Shown in pieces: positions 54,257 through 64,000 of a stretch of 64,000 nucleotides of DNA (the first letter of the stretch is position 1; every line of letters begins with the position of its first letter). Source of the DNA: Hexactinellida sp. DTS-2022 (taxonomy: Eukaryota; Porifera; Hexactinellida); NCBI GenBank assembly GCA_028753945.1, contig JAPNXP010000014.1:3410001-3474000 (forward strand), read 5' to 3'. The notes beneath the pieces were generated by a model. That model worked only from the letters and a program-made list of their open reading frames with translations, did no database searches and was not told where the DNA came from. A program made the position numbers and the translations under genes.

Positions 54257-55888
54257 TAACTGATCGGTAGAAAATTGTGCTGCAAATGTGGTTTCCGATT
54301 TAACTTTCCTTAAACTTGTTTGTGATTTTAGAGTTAAATTACCGTATTTATACTGAGAAAGTTCAAATGGATCGCCAATTTGGGAATAGTAATACTTACT
54401 GGTAGAAAATTATACAATTTTTGAGCGGCCTGACAGCTTAAATTTCCTGATAGATGTCTCAAATAAGCCGTCTTTATTCAAAATGCTGAGAAAATATCAC
54501 CCCTCGGATCGAATAGATAACCTTAATCGAAGTATTTAAAGGATCTGGTCTATCTTGAATACAAAAATTAAATGAAAGGCAGTTATCAAATTTATAATAA
54601 GCACGAGCCTGAAAATAAGTACAGTTATGTTTACGACTATTCAATTTGCTAAACCAGTGGATCTTAAATACTAACACACAGTACGGGACACTTTAAAATA
54701 ATTTTCTTCAAAAATATTGGTCCAGTTTTGATAACATCTAGTATTACCTTCAGAATCCGTTTAAGTAATATTTTCCCATTCTTCAAAAGTTAAATTGAAT
54801 TCGCCATTTTCATTGATCTCCAATTTATCTGATGACACTCACAAATTTGCAGAGTTTGAAGAAATGTCAAAGTCAGGAGTACTACATAAAGAGGAATGAT
54901 CATCTTGGTTAGAGATTTCTACGCATTAATCATTACTTAATGATTTTATAAATCTAAAGCATTTTGATTCGGAAGAATCAAGAGAAAACCAGAGTTATTA
55001 CTGATGTTAGTTCAGTATACATGGTTCTTAATCTTTCTCTATGGAAAATAAAGTTAGCAATTTCAGATTGAGTGATCCAGATATAATTACCCCATAAATA
55101 AAAAGATAATGAGGATTATCTATGTTATTGTGCACTAGCCATAATGACATTATTTTAAATTAGAAATAACGGTAGTAGTATATTTAATAACCTTTAATAT
55201 CCTTTAATATACGTTTAGAAAATAGAGTTCTAAATTGTACTTTTAATCGTTCGAGTTTCTGGACGATTTATATTATTCGCTGGAACAGATACATGTAGTT
55301 TAGGGTGAATTGTATAAGCCTCAAAATGCTTGTTTACACAATCCTGAATTTTAGAAACATTCTTCAAACACTTGAGATAAATCTACTTCCCCAACAATGG
55401 GCGATTTCGGCCATTAACAGCATTACTAATTTTTCCCCAATAGAGTTAGGATGCGTTTGAAAAGAAGTTCCATGGCACTTGAGAGAAAATGTATTTTCAA
55501 TGATAAATTGAAGTAACCATTGTAGATCGAGTGGTAAATCTAAAGCGTGTAAGCAGTAAATATAACTTCATTATAAATAAAGATTTGAACACAAAAATCA
55601 ATCGTCCCAGTAGATTATACGAAATACACATGGTTTTACGAATAATCTTATATACTAATCTCGATGGGTTTTTATTAAAAAATCGAAAAAAACGTGTCGT
55701 AGGGCGGGGGATGCATAATTTTTACAAAATTTTCGTTACATATCACAATATTTAATCATAACGGGCATAGTATGTGAAAAGGTGTTTGCTTTTGAATACA
55801 GGCGAGGGCCGCAGGCCCGAGTGTAAGTTTGTCAGAACGCGCGTAGCGCAGAGGAGTAGCTTGTCATTATGAACTGCAAACGTAATTA
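54257..55888. other. no supported gene
   Basis: AT-rich. A short GC-richer patch near 55800-55855 (GGCGAGGGCCGCAGGCCCGA) is of unknown origin. Confidence 0.4.
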
Positions 55889-56060
55889 CAGTTGAAACCG
55901 GATATTTTTAACACATTCTTTAGGCCCATCTTTACACGAAAATTTGTTAAAAAAATCCGATTGTTAAAAATACCCGATTTTATAACAACAACAATAATTA
56001 ATTATTTACAAGAAAATGTGTTAAAAATATCCGATTGTTAAAAATATCCGGTTTCAACTG
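55889..56060. mobile_element. pogo-type MITE
   Basis: 172 bp between TA dinucleotides. The ends CAGTTGAAACCGGATATTTT and AAAATATCCGGTTTCAACTG are perfectly inverted. GTTAAAAATATCCGATT words repeat inside. Confidence 0.92.
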
Positions 56061-56159
56061 TATTCCGAATGTTATGGATTGGTTGCTAAGTTAATATTCG
56101 CTTTGAATATGAAGATTTGAATATTAACAAAAAGCTATCTTATATGTAGAACTTCTAGA

Positions 56160-56385
56160 TCTAGACGGTCTACAAAAATTATAGACGGTCTACAAAATCT
56201 GTAGACCAGCTTCAGAAATTGTATCAAACCTTGACTAAGAGCGTGTATATTAATACGGTCTAAAAAATTATAGACGGCCTACAAAATCTTTAGACCACCT
56301 TGAGAAATTGTATCAAAACTTGACTAAGAGCGTGTATATTAAGACGGTCTACATAATCTGTAGACCACATTCAGAAATTATTTGA
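56160..56385. repeat. tandem repeat, ~90-bp unit
   Basis: About two and a half copies of AGACGGTCTACAAAATCTGT, GACCAGCTTCAGAAATTGTA, ACTAAGAGCGTGTATATTAA. Each holds the small inverted pair GGTCTAC/GTAGACC. Confidence 0.8.
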
Positions 56386-57369
56386 ACTTTATTTAAACTA
56401 CTAAGTGTTCAAAAATATATTGCAAAAAATATGGTATGTCGAATATGCATAAAGGAATGTTGTTATAAACAAATCTATAATCTAAAATGTTTCTAATTGA
56501 TAATTTGACAATATTTCAAACATAATTCACTATCTACAAAATGGACTACGTTGATGCTTATCTGAACGACATATCACAGTGGGAATTTAGGTGGAATAGG
56601 ATAAAAATATCATTCTCTTGAAACTTGAATTCGTGGTTACCACGGAATTCAAAATATCAAATAACCTAGTAATGCATAATTTCATTCTGATCTAAGAAAT
56701 ATTTTGGTTGTTATGACAATTCAAAGTATTGGATTTTTGACAATTGGAATTTCTATTTTGCGGTTAAAGAAAGTTACTAATGCTTCATTGCAGATTTTGA
56801 GAACACTGTTCTTGAGAATGACTTCTCTTTTGAATATTCTGATATACATGGTTTAATTATATATATTAGAAATCATGATAACATCTCAGTATAAATTGAT
56901 TAAGGGATGTGGCTAACGGAAAATATACGATTCGGACAATAAATTCTTGCTTAGACCCCTCCTTCAGGTGATGGGAAATATCGTGTCATGGCTCATGCGG
57001 GTTTTATAGTGTTTTAATATAAAGTAGACATATTTAACTTCAATATAAACCAAATTCCAGATGCGCAAAAATTTGCACACAGATATTTTCTTTTAATATT
57101 AATTAATTTATTAAGATAAGTGATTCAATTACAAACTATACTCTTTCAATTAAAATTATTTTCTATGCGTTACAGGGAAGCTTTGGAATTTCTTGACTCG
57201 AATCCAGTGAGTTATGGATTACGATTAATTAGATTCTGACTAATATCAAACAATTCGATGTCAATTTGATGAATTAAAGTTTAGCAGGGAGCTGAACTGT
57301 CGGCAAATTAGTGGAAACATACTTTTTACATACTGAGATCTCAACAATATTGTCAAAACTGGGTTCTAG
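56386..57369. other. no supported gene
   Basis: AT-rich; nothing recognised. Confidence 0.4.
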
Positions 57370-57375
57370 ACACTG

Positions 57376-58380
57376 TTGCAGGGTGAAATCAAATCATTTT
57401 GATCTGAAAAATCAATCAATTTATGAACTGATTTGATCGAGTTATTCAATAGAAATGATTGAACTGATTGAACTGCCTACAATTTGAAATGATCTGAAAC
57501 TGATCTGAAAATGAGTTTTTGATCTGAAAATGAGTTTTTTATCTTGGGAACTGAATATTATCATTTATTTGATGTTACACGTATAACATTCAAATGCAAT
57601 TCTTTTCTTTTATTTAATCTAAGATTCCATGTAGTATATCTTTTAGTGTAATTAATATGGATTTAGTAGAATACAAGATAAATTAATTTTGATCTAAAAA
57701 TGAGTTTTTGATCTGAAAATGAACTTTTGATCTGAAAATGAAGTTTAAGTATATACAATGGAACCCCGCGTATCGGGGCACCTCCGTCCAAGCGCTCAGC
57801 GCCCCGATACGAGGGAGTGCCCCGATACGCGGGGTTCTAAGAAAACTCCAATATGTTTGGTTAAAACAATTAAGTTAGCACCTACACAACAAATCATACA
57901 CATATAGTCAAAACCTAGAGTTAAGGCTGATATTTAAGCAGTACTACACATTACAATTTCACATTATACTTTACCTACACTAGGAGTCACAAATCTATGA
58001 TATTAACGGAATTTCTTTTTGAAAAACTCCCCCGATTACCTCAGCACGAGTCTCTAGCGTGAGTGGGTGACGCTTAGCGGCCATTACAAAGAATACTAAG
58101 CTGCTCAAAAGTAAAAAGCATGTTACTCAAGAGAAATAATCTTCGGTGGAGTGCCCCGATAAGTGAATGGCGCCCCGATACGCGGGGTTATTTTTAATGG
58201 GAAAAAACCAAATTCCCAACCAACTGCCCCGATACGCGAGTGCCCCGATACGCGGGGTTCCACTGTATTGATTTGAGTTGATCGATTTAGAAAAGTTAAA
58301 TAATTGAACTGATTGAACTTCCCTTGCAATATATGATTAATCTGAAAATATAATGAACTAAATATACTCATTAAATGATC
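57376..58380. repeat. GATCTGAAAATGAG low-complexity element split by a pogo-type element
   Basis: It starts CAGGGTGAAATCAAATCATT and continues with iterated GATCTGAAAATGAGTTTTT and ATTGAACTGATTGAACTG. The same text resumes after 58265. It resembles the word-repeat hAT MITEs at 7.4 and 52.2 kb, but a right terminus and duplication were not found. Confidence 0.5.
57756..58265. mobile_element. pogo-type element, ~0.5 kb
   Basis: Flanked by TA on both sides. Ends CAATGGAACCCCGCGTATCG and CGATACGCGGGGTTCCACTG. GCCCCGATACGCGGGG words are iterated near both ends. The minus ORF at 58123-58371 is a shadow. Confidence 0.88.
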
Positions 58381-59676
58381 TGTGACCGTTCACTGGTTCT
58401 AGTAGCTCTAAAACCTAGGTGATGTAATATTCTTATAAAAAGTTTCTAAATGCGCGAAAAGGCGAGACGTGGGTCACTTAATAACTTTGAACTATATATA
58501 TTAGGATTTTTGAAAAAAATACACCTTGATCAAGAAATATAATCAATAATCATGGGTGAACAATAAAAAAATTGTTAACAAACCTAAAGTATGGCTCGAC
58601 TCACACCTTCACTAATAACGTCCCCTTCAAATCCATACATATATCAGTTTTAGCCCCATCTATAATGATGATAAATCCGCAATCAACTTGAATTCGAATA
58701 ATATTCGCTCGAGTGATTGATTTTAGTTCCATAATGCGTAGTATTAAATTCCTATACCTGACTAAAATTAAGAAAATAGTTACTACAAAAAAATGATAGA
58801 ATTTTAAGAGTTGTTTCAGGATTAGATATCATCTAGGTATAGTAACGCTATTATGAGTACTATTTTTGAATTGAATCATAAGCATAATATTGTATAATCA
58901 CGCTTCAAAGTGAAATTAGTAAATTTCCAATGATTATTTTGCATTTTTCGGATTCAACACTTACTACAAGTAATTGAATGCCTTAAGAATAACTTAAATA
59001 GGACTCATTGGAACTTCTCTATATACTCGATAATCCTGAACTGTAAAATCATCATTTACTTGAAAGCAACTTATTATTTAGGCGAAGGATTGGTTTTGAT
59101 TGAAAATTATCAGTGTATTTATATTGTAATACAGTTTTCCTATATATATATACACTTTATTCAGTATTAATCGAATATTGTGGTTATATAATATTGTTAA
59201 ATTAGTATTATGCAATTGTTTACTCTTAAGTTATGAAGTATTAAGCAATAAAAATTAGATAATTTAGCTATAAATTGTGACGAAATCTCCACCAAATTTT
59301 GTATTACGTCAGTGGCGCAAAGTGGCGCAAGGTGGTATATTTCCTAAAGTATTTGGAATTTCTGGATGAAAATTTCTGTGAATATACCCCATCTATAGAG
59401 CATGCGGAATATGCAATAATATGCATTTAATCATTGCCCTGGGCCTCCGTCCTGAAGGTGTGGGTCGAGCCTTATGACAGAATTAACATGAATTGTCTAG
59501 AACTACGTTTAGGAGACTACGTACATCATTTTTGATAATGCCATTCAGTTTGTAGCTACCGATAACCTATATGTCAATAATACTTCAATAGAGTCTATAT
59601 AGCATAGTTTTTCCTATTTCCACTTACACCCCTGAAATTCCCACTGTGCATATCACACCAATTCTTCAACAACAAT
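58381..59676. other. no supported gene
   Basis: AT-rich. An old dispersed repeat shared with 19376-19460 lies at 59530-59620. Confidence 0.4.
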
Positions 59677-62284
59677 TTGCGAAATTGCATTATTGGTCCA
59701 TTAAATAACGTTGTGAGTGAAGATATCAGGTATGGTGATCGTGATCCTCCTTTTTATCCATATGCTTCGAAATTTCCTCCCATTCCTGAAGACTACTATG
59801 ATATTTCTCAAAATTCAAGCGATCAATCTCTTGACGCAGATCCAAGTATCTACTCTCCAGTTGATATTAATCTAAACACTGATAACCAGGTCCAACCTGG
59901 TATGGATAATCAGTGTACTCTTGAAACAGAAATCGATCACTCACAGCAGCATATGTTTAGTAATGAAATGAATAGAAAATGCACAAAACGGACCGGGACG
60001 AAAATTTTGATAAAAAAGAGATTCAGATACCCGATGGATTTCACTCTGGACCCTGGATTAGCTTTGATGAAGCGAAAAATGTAAAACAAAAGTGGGCATT
60101 TAATTTTAGTTTGGGTGGAGGAAGGTTTGAGATGATTCTTGGATCCTTTAAGAAGGCTAATTCGGCGAGAGGGGATCAAAGAAGACTAATATGTTCACGT
60201 TCAAAGCAAAACAAAGCTAAAGCTGACCTTCGCAGAACTTCTTCTGATAAGTGTAATTGCCCATATTATATAGTAATTGAAGAATGCATTGAAGGTTGGA
60301 TAATCTTCAGTGGTCATTTCTTTGAATGAATGAATGAATTCTAACCACAGGATCTAGCCTTTCACAGAGTTGATTGCGTTTCATTCCTGACCAGCTAATC
60401 GAAATTGGAGAAATTTGTAAAAGAGCAGGATATTCTCCAGCACTTAACAACCGTGTGCTACAAAGTGAATCATTTCACCTAAATATTGAAATTTCTTGGA
60501 ATTATAATGATATCTATAACTATTTCAAGCCTTCTTCGAAAGAAAAAGGGTTTGACGCTACCAACTTTGTTGAATGTTTGCACAAACGTAATTTGAGTAA
60601 GAATCTGTTCTGTGCTACAGTTACAGATATAGACGGGTGCTTAATTAGGGCATTTTGGATTTTCAAGAATAGACTCAAACATGGGCACAAGGTGGTGATC
60701 AAAATCATCTTTTATTTGATACGAGCCATGCTACAAACAGGTATTGACTGAGATTCGCAGATATGGACACCATAGACAAGCATGGAAGGACTATAATTTT
60801 AGCATGTGCGTTGATATTTGACGATACTGAATAATCATTTATTTGGATTTTCGAACAATTTTTGAGAGGATTTCACATGGCACCAAGTGCGATAGTTACC
60901 GATGGTGACCCGGCAATTGCATTAGCTATAACGAAGATTCTTCCATCTACTAACCACTCTTTGTGTACTTGGCATATCTCACAAAATATTTGCTCTCATA
61001 TGAGGCCTCTGTTGGGTTCTAATTTTAAGGATTTTATTAAGAAATGGTGGATCATATGCAAACGTCAAGACTATAATTCAATTGACTCCTTTGACCAAGA
61101 GTGGAATGAATTATTGAAAATAGTTTACAACTCGAATAAAAATGATGAACCAATTCCACGGTTACAATCACTTTACGAAAAACGATATAAATGGGCTGTG
61201 AGGTGGACGTGGCAATTTCAGACACGTGGAATAATTTCAACGCAGAGAAGCGAATCAGTTCACTTTGCAATCAAGGGTTTTTTGACAGCACACACTCTCT
61301 TAACTGAACTTGTTGCAAAGCTTGATCAGTATCAAGTAATATTTCTGAAAAAGGTGAAGGGAATGCAACCAGACTTGCACTTAAACAGGCTTCAGGCTAA
61401 TTAATATCAGCAAAAAAATATTGTTTGTAGATATCAATCTTTTTACTGTAGAACACTTATACATATAGAATGATAACACCGTCTCTTAAATTTCGATTTA
61501 CCGATATTTTTTTGATTTTTGATTATTTAAAATTTTCTAATGTTAAATTCCTATACCCTAGAAACCAAAAGTGGGTTTGGGCCAACATTCCCCCAGAATG
61601 TAACTTACCATATATCAAGTTGAATCATTTTCTATTGTATAGTTCATGAATAGATCTGTGATTTGTCGGGTTGTATAAGCTTTATCAAATTTAGAAGTAT
61701 TTTTTTTTAATGTTAAAAATCTTTTCGGACAGAAACTCCCACTTTTCTTAGATTTTCCCGGAATTTCGTCACGATTAGGTCGAAAAGCTTATACAACCCG
61801 ACAAATCACAGATCTGCTCATAAACTATGCGAGAGAAAAGGATTTAACATGATATCTGGTATATAAACTTCTGGGGGAATGTTGGCGCAAACTCTAATTT
61901 GTCGGTTTCATAGATTTTTAGAAAAAATTCATCATACTAAGGAGTTAATAATAATAAAAAATGCAAAAATACCAAAAAAAATTGTTCTAGACCGATTTTC
62001 GAAAATATTTTTGGATCTATATACTACATATATAGAAGTAGTGTTTAATGTGTTCTGAATTTAGAAGCATTGCCGAAAAGGCAAAGTACAATGAAGAAAA
62101 TTTCAAACTAGTCCGGGATACTATTCAAAAGTTAGCTGACAATTTTCAATTTATGAACTTAGACGAACAAAACTCAGCTATAGAAATTCAAGATCTTTCC
62201 AGTATTGTTGAGCAAACTGATAACGAAGCTTCACGAAGAATGATTCTAAATCCGAAAACTGCAAAAAAAAGTTGGGAGACCTAA
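59677..62284 (+). pseudogene. MULE transposase with FAR1-type DNA-binding domain, disrupted
   Basis: An N-terminal acidic leader (59677-60084) shifts frame near 60000-60080 into a FAR1/WRKY-GCM1-like zinc domain: ISFDEAKNVKQKWAFNFSLG, RRLICSRSK, KCNCPYYIVIEECIEGW (to 60329). The next frame holds FIPDQLIEIG and LNIEISWNYNDIYNYFKP (60374-60530). The catalytic part follows: PSAIVTDGDPAIALAI with the second Asp (~60900), HSLCTWHISQN with the C-x2-H pair, and STQRSESVHFAIKGF with the Glu (~61240). A palindromic element (61445-62047) then interrupts, and coding resumes with CSEFRSIAEKAKYNEENFKL (62048-62284), like the helical C-terminus of FAR1-type MULEs. Stops lie at 60330, 60752 and 61405. The zinc-SWIM segment is not visible. 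Confidence 0.85.
61445..62047 (-). mobile_element. palindromic element, copy B
   Basis: 603 bp, the inverted counterpart of copy A (25517-26135), with matching ends ACTGTAGAACACTTATACAT and AGAAGTAGTGTTTA. It contains the same internal palindrome around CGGGTTGTATAAGCTT and lies within the FAR1-type MULE pseudogene. Confidence 0.82.
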
Positions 62285-62682
62285 AGGCAAAAGAATACTT
62301 AACCCAGTGTTGTCCAAGAAAAGGAATAACCGGATGCGGAAAAAGAGTAAAACAATGATTAACCAAGCCATGCTAACCGGTTATCTATTTTTTCTTCTAT
62401 CATTAATATTGTCTATTTTTTCTGTTCGTACGGATCCAAATATACACTGATCATGTGCGTCTATCTAACTCAATTAAACAAAGATATTCGACATTCTCAA
62501 TTTATACAATCGCCACCTGATTTTAAGGGATTTAATATTTAACAAACTCGCTTCGATTGCTTGTGCTGCGCACCTGCGGGCACTTCGACACCTCATCTAC
62601 TCCAATCAACAAATAATGTTTGTTTATTTTAAATATCTTACATAACCGTGAAAGCAAGCCGTTACTTAAAATTACTTGCTAT
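62285..62682. other. 3' flank of the MULE pseudogene
   Basis: No terminal inverted repeat is recognised. A GC-richer patch near 62548-62590 (CTCGCTTCGATTGCTTGTGC) is unexplained. Confidence 0.35.
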
Positions 62683-63277
62683 CATAGACGTAGGGAGGGG
62701 GGTCTAGGAGGGGCAAGTGCCCCCCCTGGCTCAGCCATTAGCATTTATGGCAGTTAATTATTGGTATTATTCACCACGGCAATACCTCAATTTCACTAAT
62801 GTTACTACAATTTATTTTCTAAATTAATTCTATTTTGTTTTAGTTGGTAAATATGTTTACTGCATGAAAATTAGTAGTTAACATTCACATATATAATCAT
62901 GCCCTGAGTGCTAGAGTGTGATCAATTGAAGTTCAAAGAGCATGGACACATTTCAATACCACTACATTTGAATTTTGTTATATGATCCACAAGTGCGTTT
63001 TGAAGACGATATATCACCCTAAGACATGTCCTATGCGCTAGGTTTTGTGTTCTCGATCAAAATTCGAATGCATTATTGTGAATCCCCTATACAATGACAA
63101 ATAATTGGTCAACAATTGAAGAGGACATAACTCGGAGGCCGTCATAGCTATTAACATAAATTCTGTGAATTTTTTTCCCTGGGGGTTAGACCCCCAGGCC
63201 AGACCACCTTTGGGTCACTCGCTAAGCTCGCGACTAGTGCCTCTGACCCCCTAGACATTGTGCTGGCTACTTTCTTG
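62683..63277. mobile_element. hAT MITE, CATAGACGTAGG
   Basis: 595 bp with exact 8-bp duplication CTTGCTAT (62675-62682, 63278-63285). Ends CATAGACGTAGGGAGGGGGG and GCTGGCTACTTTCTTG. Inner GC-rich words (GGGGCAAGTGCCCCCCCTGG, CTGGGGGTTAGACCCCCAG) resemble the 48381-48549 element. Confidence 0.9.
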
Positions 63278-63719
63278 CTTGCTATTGTTACCTCAGATTA
63301 TTATCAGTGTCTCTAATTCTAAGTGTTAAATGGAAACATATCTAGAATATAATATGTGAAATTCGAAGTAACGCTTCCAGGGGCGATTGGCTAGTGGTCA
63401 AATCGGGCGAAGGCGAAGTCCGGATTTTCTGTCATTATGGGCGCAAATAAAATTTACATAAATAACGGCCTTTTTGAATAAGATATTATCACACCATAAA
63501 AATATTGGTTGTAATAAGTAAACAAAACAAAAATTGTCATTGCTGCTTGCTTCCAATGTCTAATGAAGAAGGCTGATTCCGAATTTGCATTGCCAACAAC
63601 ACCAGATCTAAATAAATTTCAAATATAGCATAGGGTCGTGGTCTTTTGACAAAGTTCTACTACATGTGAATAACTCAAAGATCAATTCAACAGCTGTGCA
63701 ATAGCTATATACTATATGA
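63278..63719. other. no supported gene
   Basis: AT-rich; a short patch near 63378-63425 (CCAGGGGCGATTGGCTAGTG) is of unclear origin. Confidence 0.35.
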
Positions 63720-63729
63720 CAGGATTGTC

Positions 63730-64000
63730 AAAAGTTCAGGTCTGAATTGAAGTGAACCGAGTTTTGAGTGACCTGAGACGATTTTGTTAATTACCTGAAC
63801 ACACTTGAATTTACCTGAAATTATTTTTGAATGACCTGTATGATCTGAATGATCAGAAATGACCTGAAAAGGCCCTGAAAGGTACCTGAAAAAGACTTGA
63901 AGGAAGTTAATGAATTGTACTGAGCTGACCTGACCTTACCGGATCAAATTTTTAAAGACCTGACCTGACCTGAGTTAAAAACAGGAGCTAGATGGGAATA
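63730..64000. repeat. GACCTGA/TTACCTGAA low-complexity element, cut by window edge
   Basis: Iterations of GACCTGA, ATGACCTGAAAAG and TTACCTGAA look like another word-repeat hAT-type MITE. The ends are not seen. Confidence 0.5.

Noticed and set aside
1..64000. CRISPR arrays, operons or a prokaryotic origin
   Set aside because: No regularly spaced repeats with unique spacers, no ribosome-binding-site pattern, and only eukaryotic transposons with an intron.
1..64000. tRNA or rRNA genes
   Set aside because: I saw no convincing tRNA A/B-box arrangement or rRNA core sequence by eye; a dedicated scan (tRNAscan-SE, Rfam) would be needed to exclude them.

Overview
The window looks like AT-rich intergenic DNA from an animal nuclear genome. 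Its signs are several families of eukaryotic DNA transposons, a short GT-AG intron inside one transposase, pervasive microsatellite and poly-A/T tracts, and no bacterial-style gene packing. I recognise no intact host gene. Almost every supportable feature is a mobile element, so the window reads as a transposon graveyard. A 2A-like peptide at the start of a Helitron-type protein and a RAG1/Transib-type transposase suggest an early-branching or marine invertebrate. A sponge is one candidate, but nothing here proves the taxon.

Layout. 0-13 kb (coding on the minus strand): broken integrase-like transposases of the KRBA2/Ginger type at 3.95-5.49, 7.16-8.65 and 11.99-12.59 kb, plus unassigned ORFs. 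14-17.4 kb: a 3 kb inverted repeat containing a pogo-type element that itself holds a hAT MITE. 18 kb: a RING-finger fragment. 19.6-23.0 kb: a decayed hAT element (BED finger to C-terminal dimerisation region) carrying nested MITEs. 24.1-25.3 kb: the N-terminal part of a Helitron-like protein with a 2A-like peptide and a 51-bp coding minisatellite. 25.5-34 kb: palindromic and duplicated non-coding elements. 36.7-39.5 kb: a MULE whose terminal repeats are built of ~24-bp words and whose transposase ends in a RING finger. 40.0-40.5 kb: a non-autonomous Helitron-like repeat. 41.2-44.6 kb: a complete but decayed RAG1/Transib-type element. 45-48 kb: GTCCGG palindromes, a second MULE-RING fragment and dispersed repeats. 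48.8-54 kb: two large inverted-repeat elements with nested hAT MITEs. 54-58 kb: pogo-type MITEs and tandem repeats. 59.7-62.3 kb: a FAR1-type MULE pseudogene split by a palindromic element. 62.7-64 kb: hAT-type MITEs.

The strongest single object is the 3,383-bp element at 41228-44610. It has a 5-bp target-site duplication (TGACG), termini beginning CACAGTG (the same heptamer as vertebrate V(D)J recombination signals), and a transposase that aligns by eye with the RAG1 core at all three catalytic acidic residues, the C-x2-C pair and the H-x4-H pair. No RAG2-like gene lies inside it.

The transposase genes are all broken, whereas many MITEs keep exact 8-bp (hAT) or TA (pogo/Tc1-like) target-site duplications. 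These duplications let nested insertions be ordered in time: hAT into pogo at 16 kb, hAT into hAT into an inverted repeat at 52 kb, and a hAT MITE within a MULE at 37 kb. Calls rest on reading motifs and repeats by eye; no database search was possible.
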